Shown here: piece after piece, positions 32,236 to 42,780 of the stretch
Layout: each line of letters opens with the position of its first letter
Position numbering within the stretch: position 1 is the stretch's first letter
Assembly (NCBI GenBank): GCA_049999805.1
Contig: JBNGIO010006285.1
Location: forward strand, 1-64,000
Reading direction: 5' to 3'
Length of the DNA stretch: 64,000 bases
Origin: Folioceros fuciformis
Taxonomy: Eukaryota; Anthocerotophyta; Anthocerotopsida; Anthocerotales
Notes under the pieces: model-generated
Told to the model about the DNA's origin: nothing
Databases searched by the model: none
Seen by the model: only the letters and a program-made list of their open reading frames with translations
Program-made: the position numbers and the translations under genes

Positions 32236-33784
32236 CTAGTAATTTGATGTTTCAATATCGTCTAGGTAGTTCACCGTATCCAGATCTGGTGGTTGGTCAT
32301 CAGGGGTTTTTAACGCTGACTCGTCCAAAGGCCAGGATCTGGAGGGAAGGGATGATAACATTACTTCGTCTCGTTGTTTATCGGGATGGCCAGCTGCTGC
32401 AAAAGCAGATGTAGGACTAGGCTCCCGGTGAACGTAAGTTTCATCACTCTTGCCTAAGTTGCCTTGTCTCCCTCGTAGGGTAAGATCTTGTTGGTCATCT
32501 GGTGATAGCCACTCGTGGATCACCTGGAATGAAAGCATGATGTGTAGTGTTGTGCATCTTGAGAAAGCGGAGTTGTTTTGCTGTGTTGGGAAGAAAGACA
32601 GCACCGTGAACGTACGTACCTGGAAAATTAAGTTGTCCACGGCAGGAGATAATGGAACATCCGACACAGGATAACAACTGTCTGCAGCAACCACAGAAGA
32701 CGTAGCAACGTCGGGGACGGAGGTCACTCCCTTCGATGTCCTTGAATGGCCATGCGCTTGGTAAGGAACCAATGCGGAGTTTGTGCTATCCTCCTGGAGG
32801 AAGGAAATGCCACCGACACAAGAAGGCCCGGTCCGTCTTCCGTGCGCATCTTTGAAGGGGATGGAGGCATCACTGGCTGTGTTCGGAGATGCACCAAAAC
32901 TACACACTTGGATTGGCTGATTCACGACCTTGCGCTGGGCGGTTGTCCCTGAAACCAGCCACTCATCCAAGAATGCTCCATCTTGGACACTGTGGACGAG
33001 AAAATTCATGGCAGCACTCAAAGCAGTAGCCGCCATGTCGTCCTCCTCCTGCGCCGCTCTCCCAGCAGCAGTAGGAGGCGTCTGAGCTGACGTCTTACGC
33101 GTTCCCTCGACATCAACATGCCGCCGTCCTATACCCAAATACGCAAACGTGCTTCCCTGAAGAACCTGCACACTACTCTACAACAACAAACACAATCCAT
33201 TCGTCCGGTCAATCACCGCCATACGCTTCACCATCGCCTTAAAAACAAGCGGCAACGTCACATCCACGAAGCCGCGCATTCCACACCTCTTCTTCAAAAC
33301 TTCCGAGGCCCGCCTATCCAGCTCTTCAAATTCCAAATCTTGCAACTCCTGCGCACCAGGAAATATCCCTTCCTGCTTGATCGGCAAGCACTTACAACCC
33401 CGCTCTCGCTCTCGCTCCCGATCCCGCTCCCGCTCCGCCAAGCAGAACAATTCCGGCTCAGCAGGAAACTCCGCCTCCACCGCCTTCCTCTTCTTCATGA
33501 GCTCAAGAAACCGCTCTTCAGACGCTTCAGAGTACCTCACCGCCTGGTAATCCCTCCCAGATTTCCTCCCCGACACATCCAATTCCTGCTCGTTCTGCGG
33601 CGACGGAGGCTTCTCCCTGAACCTTTGCAAAATCTCTCTCCTCCATCTGCATTCCAAACAAGGACTCCGGTCAGTACCACTCCGCGTGCCCTAACATGCT
33701 CCATCCCAGGTTGCCAGTGCCAGCGGACGCTTGTTGTCCAGACCGGGTGGATGAAGCTGTCGACACACACTTGTCCTTCCTCAT
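32236..33784 (-). CDS. Unrecognised spliced gene, about 4 exons
   Basis: Proposed exons (minus): 33771-33784 (least certain, start 'MRKDK'), 33232-33646, 32620-33165, 32236-32523; about 420 residues. Splice junctions keep the frame, and the intron 32524-32619 is 96 nt with no stop, bounded by CAG/GTACGT and a TTCCAG acceptor. Exon 2 is rich in charged residues with a short 'ERERDRERERERG' run from a CGCTCT-type repeat, then 'VDVTLPLVFKAM', which joins to 'VLQGSTFAYLGIGRRHVDVE' in exon 3. The rest is Ser/Pro/Asp-rich and probably disordered, ending 'YLDDIETSNY'. I do not recognise a family. The coding signal is consistent frame plus well-formed splice sites; the 5' end needs transcript data. 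Confidence 0.5.
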
Positions 33785-34726
33785 CCCGGGAAGCCAACCA
33801 TTTGCTCCCTCAGGCGCTCCCGGACGGTGACGATCTCCGGCCAACGGAAGGCCTGCTTTGCGGCTGCCTTGCACTTCCGAAGTGTGCCGCGAATAAAGAA
33901 ATGACATCAACGGGGAGCCCGAATCTCGTGAAAGGGAAAGGGAAAAGGTCGGCACCTCCACATTTTCCTATTCATCTGAAAGCTGTGCTCTCTCCGTGTC
34001 TTGCCATTGTCCTGTACGGCAGCGGTGGCGGTGGCGGTGGCGTGAGAAAACGGCGATGGCAACCCCAGAACTGTGGAGCTCTGTCTCCGGCTTCGGCCAC
34101 GATGTGACCAAATTAGTCTTCTGTGGTGGGTACAACGCGTTTCCTTCCTATCCCCAGTTTGCGACGCTAGTAACAGGACTAACCTAACGACACAACAACC
34201 AGGACTAATTGGTCTGCCTTATAAAATTTTCATGTAACCGATGCTGGTATGGCTCATGACGTGAGCGTGGGTCAAAGGAAAAAGATCCCCAGCTTTGGGT
34301 TGGGCCGGGTTGAAGTTGAAGGCCCCAGGGGGATGGGGGCCTGGCCAGTGGAGGAGATAAGGAGCGGGCCTGGGTCCCAACTTCTGGCTGGCTGCCTGTC
34401 TCTGCGGTCCTTCCGGCACGGCAGAGAGGCTGAGCTGGACTGCAGCAAGGACCGAGCACGGCTCCCCGATCTCCCGCCTCGCTTGCCTTGCAAGCCCTCT
34501 GCCTTGTCTCTGCTCTGCTCTGCTCTGCTCGGATCGGATCGGCTCGACTCGGGTCGTTCCGCCTCGCCTCGCGCGTCTCGCCTCTTGCCCGTGGAGGGCA
34601 CGCCACGCCAAGCTCGTAGGGAGCGTGGGGTTGTAACCGGGGCACTCAGAAGCACACTGAGGAAAGCGGAGGGGGACGCGGAGGACGAGGGAGCGAGTGA
34701 GCGAGCTGCATGGTGAGCCCGCAGCG
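33785..34726. other. Divergent intergenic region
   Basis: Lies between divergent genes at 33784 (-) and 34727 (+). A minus-strand frame near 33790-33900 ('CKAAAKQAFRWPEIVTVRER') and a plus-strand frame from 34056 ('MATPELWSSVSGFGHDVTKL') are short and unsupported. GC-rich from 34240 on, with TCTGC and CTCGG repeats near 34500-34550. Confidence 0.4.
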
Positions 34727-36950
34727 ATGGCGGATGCCGTGAGGGCCGCCTTGCGCCTGCTGCCTGTGGCCAGGCCCGGCGGCGCGTGCGGCCGGGCGGT
34801 GCGAGGGCATCGCCCTGGGGACCAGTCTTCCTCCTCCTCCTCCTCGCCCTCTGTCGTGCTCGGCACCGCACTCGGGGTCGGGGCGCAGGCTGTCGCGGGG
34901 AATTGCGAGCGCCAGGCTCTGCCGCCGTCGACTGGGGTGGNNNNNNNNNNNNNNNNNNNNNNNNNNNNNNNNNNNNNNNNNNNNNNNNNNNNNNNNNNNN
35001 NNNNNNNNNNNNNNNNNNNNNNNNNNNNNNNNNNNNNNNNCTGACCTCGCTGCGGTCTTGTGTGACTTGGTTTGGCAGGGAGTTTGGGAGCGGCCCGGAA
35101 GCGTATCATTCCATGGCTGCGGCGGATGCGCGGGCTGCTTGGCGGCGGGGATCCTTGAGTCGGCAGGATATGTTGGAGGCACAGGAGGATGTGGTTCGAG
35201 CGCAGAGGGCGTTGGCTAGTCCTTCTGGTGGTGGTAAGGGTGCAACACATGCGGAGTCTGTGCAAAAAGGGGACGAACCTGGTCGGTCTTTGTCCAGCAA
35301 CTACTGGATGCCGTTCGCCAGTCACTGTTCGTCGGAGTCCAAGTTGGACATGGAGTGGCCGCTCGGGGCTTGCGCTGGTACCGAGTTCCAGTCCGAGTAT
35401 ATCGGTGCTGGATCGGGCTACTTCGTGTATGATGACAATTCCAAGCCCCCGAAGCAGGCCCCGGGGCAGCGTTGTCTGGCCCAAGGCAGTACCGGTTACG
35501 TGGACGAGGATTTGGGTGCTACGGCGAATCTTGAGCTTGAATGGCAGCTGGTGGTGGACCCGATGCCCAAGGGTAAGCCTCTTCCAGTAGCACAGGGTCA
35601 GGAAGTGAAGAGCGCTGATGGAGAAGAGCGTGATGTGAAGGGAGACGCTGGTGGACAGGAGGGTGAAGAAGATGGATCTTCTGAAAACGACTGGCAGGAT
35701 CCTGCGCATTTTATGCAGTGTGAAACTGCATTACCCTCCGAGGACGCGCTGATGGTGGGAGAAATATCACATGTGGGAACGGTTTCCAAGGCAGAGATCG
35801 TTTCGTCTCAACCTGTGACTGGAGATGGTGGCCCTCCAGATTTGCGACTCCGCCGTCACTCCTGGCGAACAGCTGGTAGGGATGAGTTGGCTGCACTTGT
35901 GGCTCAGAGGGCAGGAGAACATGTGGAAAACTGTGACCTTCCGACCCCTCTTAACACTTACAGGATAAAGGGATCTTTGGAAACCTGTCAGCTAGGTAAT
36001 AAATCGAATGTGAGGAGGGATCTGTCCCGCTCTGTTGATGGGAAACTGCTGGCTTCGCTTCTCCAAGGACAGGAGCCCTCACGTCTGGAAAACTTGGGAC
36101 TGCCATCGTCACCCCCCGTCTTGAATGCATCTACTCCCATTGAAGTTGTCCCTGTTTGCCCTGAAACAATCTCGCATCCGCTAACCATACCTTCTGTGAA
36201 AGTTGATAGGGTTGCCCAAGCTCACGAGACCACCAGGTGAGCGCTCCCTGACTCTGCTCCTCTCTTGTTCGAAAGCACAGAAACGAGTAAACTGTGATCT
36301 TGGTTTTGATTCTCAGCGCTCCTTGGCTGTGCAGCTCTACTGACAGCAGGAACACGAGTTGGCAAGGTGGTGGGCCCAATGTCGTCACGGTCAGTGGATC
36401 GGGTCTCCTCGGTCAAGCTCTGCGTCATTCACAGACTCGAGCGAGGGAGGCTGAAAAGGCGGTCAGGAAAGCAGAGGAGGCTGAGAAGGTTGCGAGGAAA
36501 GCCGAAGTAGCTGCTGGGAAGGCTGCTGAGCAAGCCTCCCAGGAGAAAGAGCAACTCTTGCACATGTTTTTCAGGGAGGCAGCAATGTCCCTCACATACA
36601 GACACTGGGCCACTCTTCTAGAAGCGGAGAATTTCTGCCTGAGAATATACGCCAGAGATAATGCGCAATGGGTGCAGAAGAGCATCTTCAACCCGTTCAA
36701 TGCTGTGGACCGACTGTCTAACAGTCGGTGCAGAAATGTGGGTAAGGCTCTGGCCAAGAGACAAATGCAGCATCACTTCTCTGGAGTCTGGCATCATCAT
36801 ACTACTACCAAGAGTTCTGGGTCCAGCTCAGTCGGTTCTCACCTCAGTAGGGGCTGCACTGTTGGGCTAGCCTTTGCTTTGGGACTCAGTCTTGCAGGTG
36901 CTGGGCTGCTCCTTGGTTGGAGCATGGGATGGATTCTCCTCGCCCACTGA
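34727..36950 (+). CDS. Unrecognised protein with coiled coil and C-terminal membrane anchor
   Basis: Likely exons: 34727 to about 34936 ('MADAVRAALRLLPVARPGGA'), an interval hidden by a 100-N gap, 35079-36236, then 36317-36950 (intron 36237-36316, GTGAGC...TTCTCAG). The second exon is a long acidic, probably disordered region. The last exon has an Ala/Glu/Lys heptad-like helix ('AREAEKAVRKAEEAEKVARK'), then 'LTYRHWATLLEAENFCLRIY' and a terminal hydrophobic segment 'LAFALGLSLAGAGLLLGWSM' of about 20 residues. This arrangement fits a tail-anchored or C-terminally anchored membrane protein (inference). Family not recognised. Frame across the gap cannot be checked, so the first exon is tentative. 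Confidence 0.62.
34941..35040. other. 100-N assembly gap
   Basis: Fixed-length run of N inside the gene above, next to GC-rich sequence; true length unknown. Confidence 0.99.
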
Positions 36951-37204
36951 CTTCACTCTGTCACCTTTCTTGCTACCTAGGTCACTACGGTACTTGTCTT
37001 GAGATTTTACCTTTTGGCTCTTTTGTAATTATAAGAACGTAGTTTCTGCAGATGTGCCCTAGGCCAGCCACACTTGTGGCCGGCACCCAACCCAATTTCC
37101 TGTCATTCACACTGAAGCTTCACCTTGAAGAATAATACTGTACATAGGTCGCATTTCACAGAGTGGCTGTTAGTTTACAACGTAGCTTCCTGTGATACCA
37201 AGTT

Positions 37205-39271
37205 TCACCTCTTGTGCCTCCAGGCAAGTTGAGAATTCAACAAGTCCAACATCTCATAAACTCTTTCCCGATGCTCATGCTTGTGATCTTGCGCCATAAA
37301 CATGTGCAGCTGCTGGAAATGCCGAATCCAGCTCTGTCCAGGAGTCTTCCACGCACCCGCCTTCCATCTTAATTCATCGATCTCGCTGGCATGATCCCAC
37401 ATGCCCGCTTGCGCATAAATATCCGACATCAGCAAGTAAGCTGCGCTCTGCTCAGCTCGCAATTTCACGCAACGCTCGAACGCGCGCCTACCCATCTCTA
37501 CATTGCCGTGCTTCCGGCACGCTCCCAGCAAAGACAACCAAACCGCGGCATCGGGCTGCACGGGCATTCTCTCTGCCACTTCTTCCGCCTCGCTCAAAAG
37601 ACCCGCGCGGCCCAGCAAGTCCACCAGACAGGAATAGTGTTGGACATTACCAGCGATGCACTTCTCCCGCGTCATCACCCTGAAGAAGTCCAAGCCCTTG
37701 TCAACGAACCCCGAATGGCTGCACGCGCACAGAAGAGCAACCAACGTGACTCCATCTGCCTCCACACCCGCCCGCTCCATCTTCTCAAGGCTGCGCAGGC
37801 TCGACTCCCAGTCCCCCTGCAGAGCGTGTCCCGCCATTAGCGCATTCCATGCCACCACATCCGGCCGAGCAAGAGCGTTCAAAACCCTACATGCGTCCGC
37901 CATGCTCCCGCACTTGCCGTAAGCGTGAATCAGAGTGTTGGCCACGGCAGGGTGCCTGTCAAACCTGCGTTCCACAATCTCCCGCTCCGTGCGCCTGCAG
38001 GTATCCAAATCTCCCACATCGCTGCAAGCCTTCAAAACGCACACAAACGTGGTCTCATCCGGCAACACACCGGCATCCTCCTCCCGCATCCGCCTGTACA
38101 ACAGCAAAGCCCTGTCGCTCTGCCCCAGCTGCGTGTACCCCGCAAGCATCGCGTTCCAGGACACCACGTTCCGCGCCGACAGCTCATCCAGCACCCGTTG
38201 CGCATCCCCGGTGCTCCCGCACTTGCAATACATGCTCACCAGCGTGCTCCCTACAAAAACATCGTTCCCGTGCCCCATCGCGGCAGCTTCCGCATGCACG
38301 GCCTTCCCCTTGCGCAGCGCCTCCACCTTCACCGTCTCATGTCCCTCCCTGTCCGCCAGGATCCCGCACGCCTGGATCACGCTCACGAATGTGCGATCAT
38401 CCGGCCGCAAGCCTTCCTTTACCACTCGATCGTAGAGCTCCAAGGCCTTGGCTCCATCCTCCTGATTCGTGTATCCCGCAAGCAGCGCGTTCCAGGCAAC
38501 AACAGCGACGGTGCGCTCCAGCCTACCAAACACCAGCTCCGCGTCCGTCAGGCTCCCGCACTTGGCGTACACGCTCACCAGCGTGCTCGAAACGAAGGCG
38601 TCCGACGCCAAGCCTTTCAGCGCAGCTCGAGCGTGCATCTCCTTGGCCAGGGCCAGAGAATCCAGCTTCACGCTCCGCCCTTCGACCAGCGCGGGCAACT
38701 CCTGGTCCGCCAGGCTCCCGACCGCCTTGAGGGCACAGACGAAGGACCGGTCGTCCGGCGCTGTTCCCTCCTCTTCCATTCGCGCGAACAGGTCGAGCAC
38801 CAGGCGAGGATCGCCGCCATGGCTGGCGTAGCCTGCCAGCAACGCGTTCCAGGCTACTACGTCGGGCTGCGGGAGCCTGTCGAACGTGAGCTGCGCGTCT
38901 TCCATGCTCCCGCATTTCCCATACATGTCCACCAGCGCCGTGGCCACAAACAGGTCCTTCTCCCCCCCTCGCCATGCCAGATCCGCGTGCACCCGCTTAC
39001 CCTGTTCCAAATCCGCTAGCCTGCCGCAGGCCATGAGCATGGCGAGCAAGGTGCGCCTGCTCGGATGGACGCCCTTCTGCCTCAGCCGCTCGTACAGCTC
39101 CACGGCCTCTTCCAGCCTCCCGGATTGCACCATCCCCTTGACCGCAGCCTCTTCACTTGGCAGCAGCTGTTCCCGCTCCACCCCATTCTTCCTCCCGCAC
39201 AGAAACAACATTTGCGGATGAAGCCTCAGGCGGGACGGGGCCACAATCCCCGGCACCGAAGGCGCCTGCAT
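37205..39271 (-). CDS. PLS-class PPR protein with E/E+-like C-terminus
   Basis: 688 residues, intronless, probably an organelle RNA-binding factor. Repeats show 'DLFVATALVDMYGKCGSMED', 'LPQPDVVAWNALLAGYASHG', 'DAFVSSTLVSVYAKCGSLTD' and 'DVFVGSTLVSMYCKCGSTGD'. The E region reads 'YSCLVDLLGRAGLLSEAEEV', 'WLSLLGACRKHGNVEMGRRA' and 'AYLLMSDIYAQAGMWDHA', followed by an E+-like 'TPGQSWIRHFQQLHMFMAQD'. No DYW domain follows. Two modules contain the same insertion type as the 0-4.7 kb PPR ('LADQELPALVEGRSVKLDSL'; a shorter one before 'ALRKGKAVHAEA'). The ATG at 39271 is preceded in frame by a stop. Much more GC-rich at third positions than the first PPR gene. It converges with the gene ending at 36950 and diverges from the kinase gene at 39551. 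Confidence 0.92.
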   Translation of the reverse strand: MQAPSVPGIVAPSRLRLHPQMLFLCGRKNGVEREQLLPSEEAAVKGMVQSGRLEEAVELYERLRQKGVHPSRRTLLAMLMACGRLADLEQGKRVHADLAWRGGEKDLFVATALVDMYGKCGSMEDAQLTFDRLPQPDVVAWNALLAGYASHGGDPRLVLDLFARMEEEGTAPDDRSFVCALKAVGSLADQELPALVEGRSVKLDSLALAKEMHARAALKGLASDAFVSSTLVSVYAKCGSLTDAELVFGRLERTVAVVAWNALLAGYTNQEDGAKALELYDRVVKEGLRPDDRTFVSVIQACGILADREGHETVKVEALRKGKAVHAEAAAMGHGNDVFVGSTLVSMYCKCGSTGDAQRVLDELSARNVVSWNAMLAGYTQLGQSDRALLLYRRMREEDAGVLPDETTFVCVLKACSDVGDLDTCRRTEREIVERRFDRHPAVANTLIHAYGKCGSMADACRVLNALARPDVVAWNALMAGHALQGDWESSLRSLEKMERAGVEADGVTLVALLCACSHSGFVDKGLDFFRVMTREKCIAGNVQHYSCLVDLLGRAGLLSEAEEVAERMPVQPDAAVWLSLLGACRKHGNVEMGRRAFERCVKLRAEQSAAYLLMSDIYAQAGMWDHASEIDELRWKAGAWKTPGQSWIRHFQQLHMFMAQDHKHEHRERVYEMLDLLNSQLAWRHKR

Positions 39272-39550
39272 CACTCAGGGATTTCCTCTCTTGGAACGAC
39301 GGGGCCCGTCTTCAGCATTTCTTGGCATCCAAGGGGTCTTTCTTGCCATCTCCAGCGGATTGCTCAAAGGCAAAATACAGTTTCCTCAGTTTGCTTGATT
39401 TTCGCCCAGGCTTCACTTTTGAAACCTGCTTGTTTGATGCTGCTCGGTCGCGTTTCCATGGACACTTGCACTTCTGCGGCCATTTGCAGGCCAGATGCAG
39501 CGCTCATTTCAGGTTCTTGAATAGGAAGGGCCACACGACGTACATTGATC

Positions 39551-42505
39551 ATGGCAGATTTGACGGCTCTACTCCGGTGGATTTGTTTGTTCCTCTTCCT
39601 TGCGGTTTCCGGTGCCGCATCAGGCTGGGACATTGCGCCATCGCCAGATGTGCAGGCGCTTGTGGTGTTCAAGGTGAAGTACTTGATCAATTCTTCTGCC
39701 CTGAGCTCGTGGAACGAGCTGGATCCAAGCCCGTGTCAATGGAGAGGAGTTGCCTGTGACGCCACTTCCGGGCGAGTCTCTACCCTCATTTTGGACGGCT
39801 TGTCGCTTTCTGGTAGGATAAGCACCACACTAGCACAGCTCACTGGCTTGAACACTCTGTCTCTGGCCTATAACAATCTTTTCGGGAGCTTTCCAGACGA
39901 AATCGCTCAGCTTCCCACTTTGAGGAGGCTTAATATCAGCTACAATGCCTTGTCAGGTCCTCTTCCCAAACTATTTGGAAGCTCGGGAAGCATTGAGCAT
40001 CTGGACTTTTCCTTCAACGCTTTCACAGGCCAAATTCCTGCCGAACTTTTCAGTTCCAACCGCAACCTTCGTTCGGTTGCTCTCTCTAAGAACAAGCTTC
40101 ATGGAAGCATCCCCTCATCTTTTTATTCTTGCTACCTCCTTCACAGCGTCAATTTCTCTTCTAACCAGTTCTCAGGTGCTCTGTCCGAGCATATCGGGCA
40201 GCTTCGAAGTCTGCGAGCCCTGGACATGTCGCGGAATGCAATTGCCGGGGGCATCCCTCTCCAAATCTCCTCTTTGTTTCATCTCTCGGATCTGAAACTT
40301 ACAGGCAATTATCTCAGTGGCCAGATCCCAGCAGGGCTCAGCAACTGTGTGAACCTGCAAGTGTTGGATCTAAGTTTCAACGATTTGTCTGGATCTTTCC
40401 CTTCTCCCCTACAGAGTTTGACTAATTTGCAGGTTCTGAACCTCCGGAGAAACTACCTCTCTGGCAACATCCCTTCGTGGATAAGCAGCTTGACTGCGCT
40501 ACAAGATTTGGATCTTTCTGAGAACATGTTTTCGGGCTGGCTTCCGTCCAGCTTAGGGCTCCTGCACAATTTGCGTCGGCTGGATATCTCCCGGAACAGT
40601 CTCACGGGAAGCATTCCCGATGGTTTTGCACATCTGCACCTGTCTACTCTCAACCTAAGCAACAACCAGCTGGCGCTGCCAATCCCAGCTGGTCTCGTCA
40701 CCCGGAGCTTACAGTACCTTTCCCTCTCCCGCAACCAGTTATCAGGGACCATATTATCTCTCGGTGATTGCCAGTCCCTCCAGGTCCTGGACCTTTCAAC
40801 AAATATGCTGACAGGCTCTCTACCAGCAGATTTTGGCAGCTGTTCAAGCCTGTCTGAGCTGAATGTTTCGGGCAACGCTTTCCAGTTTTCTTTGCCCTCA
40901 AGCTTTGGCAGCCTGGAACATCTTCAGGCTCTGGACATCAGTCACAACTTGCTTAACAGCAGCATTCCCAGAAATTTGTGCAAAGGTAACAGGCTCAGCA
41001 GTCTGCAGGCTCACCATAATTTTCTTCATGGATTCCTTCCTGCAGACCTGGGAGAATGTATTTGGCTCGAGGATCTTAGTTTCTCTGCGAACCATCTTAT
41101 TGGGATGATTCCAGGGGCGCTGGGCAAGCTCATGCGGCTCAAGTTTATGGACCTTTCTCAAAACCAACTGTCCGGCAACATCCCTCCCCAGCTTGGATAC
41201 CTGAAGAATTTGGCGATGATCAATGTGTCTAGCAACCGGCTTTCCGGGCGCATCCCGAACGGCCGTGTCTTTGGCTCGATGAATTCCTCTGCGTTTGCGG
41301 GAAATTCAGGACTATGTGGAGCAATTATCAGAGTTCCCTGTGCACAGTTGCAGCCGGCGCCAGCTGACAGTCCCCTCGTATCTGGGATACCAACCCTAGC
41401 TTCTCCTCCTCACCGATCAGAACAAAGAGTTTTCTTCAGTGTCTCAGCTATTATTGCGATATGTGCAGCAGCTGCTGTGGCTGTGGCAGCGATTCTTGTG
41501 ACTACAGGCAGTTTGAGAGCGCAGAAAGGCAACCGTTCTAGGACTATCAGGATGAGAAGCATGCCTGATGCATCTGACAGAGTATTGGCTGTGGGCAAGC
41601 TGGTCCTGTTCTCCAGGGCAAGATGGTTCAGAAGTGGAAACTGGAGTCCCGAGCAGCACCTGTTGCTCAACAAAGACTGCGAGATTGGATGTGGTGGATT
41701 TGGTGTGGTGTACCGGGCGGTGCTTCCCGACGGACAATCAGCCGCGGTGAAGAAGCTGACAATCACCGGATCTGTGAAATCTCGAGACGAATTCGAGAGG
41801 GAGGTTCAGCTGCTGGGAAAGGTGAGGCATCAAAACCTGGTGTCCCTCAAAGGCTACTACTGGACAAAACAGCTGCAGATTTTGTTGTATGATTATGTCT
41901 CTGGGGGAGATCTGTGCACCAGACTCCATGACAGAGGACACGGACATCCTGCTCTGGACTGGTCCACCCGTTTCAAGATAGCCAAAGGAATTGCAATGGG
42001 ACTCGCACACCTTCACAACTGTGATCCCCAGATCATCCATTATAATGTAAGGTCAAGCAACATTTTGCTTGATGTCGGCAACGTACCCAAAGTTTCCGAT
42101 TGTGGTCTTGCCAAGCTGGTGCCCATGGTGAACACGTACAGCTTGAGCCAGGGTGAGCTCGGGTTCAGGGCTCCTGAATTTGCCTCTGATAACGAGCAAA
42201 TAAACGAAAAGTGCGATGTCTATGGATATGGAGTGATACTTCTGGAGCTTGTCACAGGTAGGAGGGCAGTGGAGTACGTGGCGAATGAGGTGGTCATTCT
42301 GTGCGAGTGTGTTGCTACCATGCTTGATGAAGACCGGGCCCTCGATTGTGTCGACCCGGATCTGAACCTCCAGTTGCAGGAGAAAGGGAATTGCCTGCCC
42401 TTTCTAAAGCTAGCGTTGATTTGCACTTCGCAGAGTCCCGTCACACGGCCCTCCATGGTCCAAGTTGTAGAGATGCTAAAGCTAATAGATCCCATTTACA
42501 GTTAA
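39551..42505 (+). CDS. LRR receptor-like pseudokinase, subfamily VII (PXC2/IRK-like)
   Basis: 984 residues, intronless. Signal peptide ('LLRWICLFLFLAVSGAASG'), LRRNT cap 'SSWNELDPSPCQWRGVACD', about 20 plant-type LRRs with 'L.LS.N.LSG.IP', membrane segment near residues 630-652 ('VSAIIAICAAAAVAVAAILV'), then a kinase-like domain from about residue 700. The Gly loop 'GCGGFGVVYRAVL' and the ATP lysine 'SAAVKKLTI' are intact. The HRD motif is replaced by 'IIHYNVRSSNILLD' and DFG by 'VSDCGLAKL', so the catalytic base and the usual metal-site context are altered. This matches LRR-VII members such as PXC2 and IRK, where the same HYN pattern occurs. These act in vascular and root patterning in flowering plants (family knowledge); the local role here is unknown. 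Confidence 0.92.
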   Translation: MADLTALLRWICLFLFLAVSGAASGWDIAPSPDVQALVVFKVKYLINSSALSSWNELDPSPCQWRGVACDATSGRVSTLILDGLSLSGRISTTLAQLTGLNTLSLAYNNLFGSFPDEIAQLPTLRRLNISYNALSGPLPKLFGSSGSIEHLDFSFNAFTGQIPAELFSSNRNLRSVALSKNKLHGSIPSSFYSCYLLHSVNFSSNQFSGALSEHIGQLRSLRALDMSRNAIAGGIPLQISSLFHLSDLKLTGNYLSGQIPAGLSNCVNLQVLDLSFNDLSGSFPSPLQSLTNLQVLNLRRNYLSGNIPSWISSLTALQDLDLSENMFSGWLPSSLGLLHNLRRLDISRNSLTGSIPDGFAHLHLSTLNLSNNQLALPIPAGLVTRSLQYLSLSRNQLSGTILSLGDCQSLQVLDLSTNMLTGSLPADFGSCSSLSELNVSGNAFQFSLPSSFGSLEHLQALDISHNLLNSSIPRNLCKGNRLSSLQAHHNFLHGFLPADLGECIWLEDLSFSANHLIGMIPGALGKLMRLKFMDLSQNQLSGNIPPQLGYLKNLAMINVSSNRLSGRIPNGRVFGSMNSSAFAGNSGLCGAIIRVPCAQLQPAPADSPLVSGIPTLASPPHRSEQRVFFSVSAIIAICAAAAVAVAAILVTTGSLRAQKGNRSRTIRMRSMPDASDRVLAVGKLVLFSRARWFRSGNWSPEQHLLLNKDCEIGCGGFGVVYRAVLPDGQSAAVKKLTITGSVKSRDEFEREVQLLGKVRHQNLVSLKGYYWTKQLQILLYDYVSGGDLCTRLHDRGHGHPALDWSTRFKIAKGIAMGLAHLHNCDPQIIHYNVRSSNILLDVGNVPKVSDCGLAKLVPMVNTYSLSQGELGFRAPEFASDNEQINEKCDVYGYGVILLELVTGRRAVEYVANEVVILCECVATMLDEDRALDCVDPDLNLQLQEKGNCLPFLKLALICTSQSPVTRPSMVQVVEMLKLIDPIYS

Positions 42506-42780
42506 GCTTCTCCATTGTGTACCTCACCTGCGGTGGACGTTGTGCAGTTAGCAATGAACTTTTTCTCAGAAGACCTGCTTCTTCGCAGTACAGTCCTGGG
42601 TGATGATGTGTGAGCAGGGATTGGCTAACGGAATTTGGTTTCTCAAATGTCTATCTCTGTGTCATTTGTTGTTCGTGAAGCCAGATTAGAGCAGCGTAGG
42701 GTTGGAGAGAAGGGCTTAGGGTCGATAGAGTAGATACATTTCGTCAGAGGTTTAAGGGGTTTCGGGTAGAGACGGGGGCG

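Noticed and set aside
34056-34187. Small plus-strand frame starting 'MATPELWSSVSGF'
   Set aside because: 43 codons, no splice continuation or family recognised; could be leader sequence.
37849-39019. Plus-strand open frames of 293 and 364 codons
   Set aside because: Antisense to the GC-rich PPR gene; His/Arg/Pro-rich sequence typical of reverse frames of PPR coding DNA.
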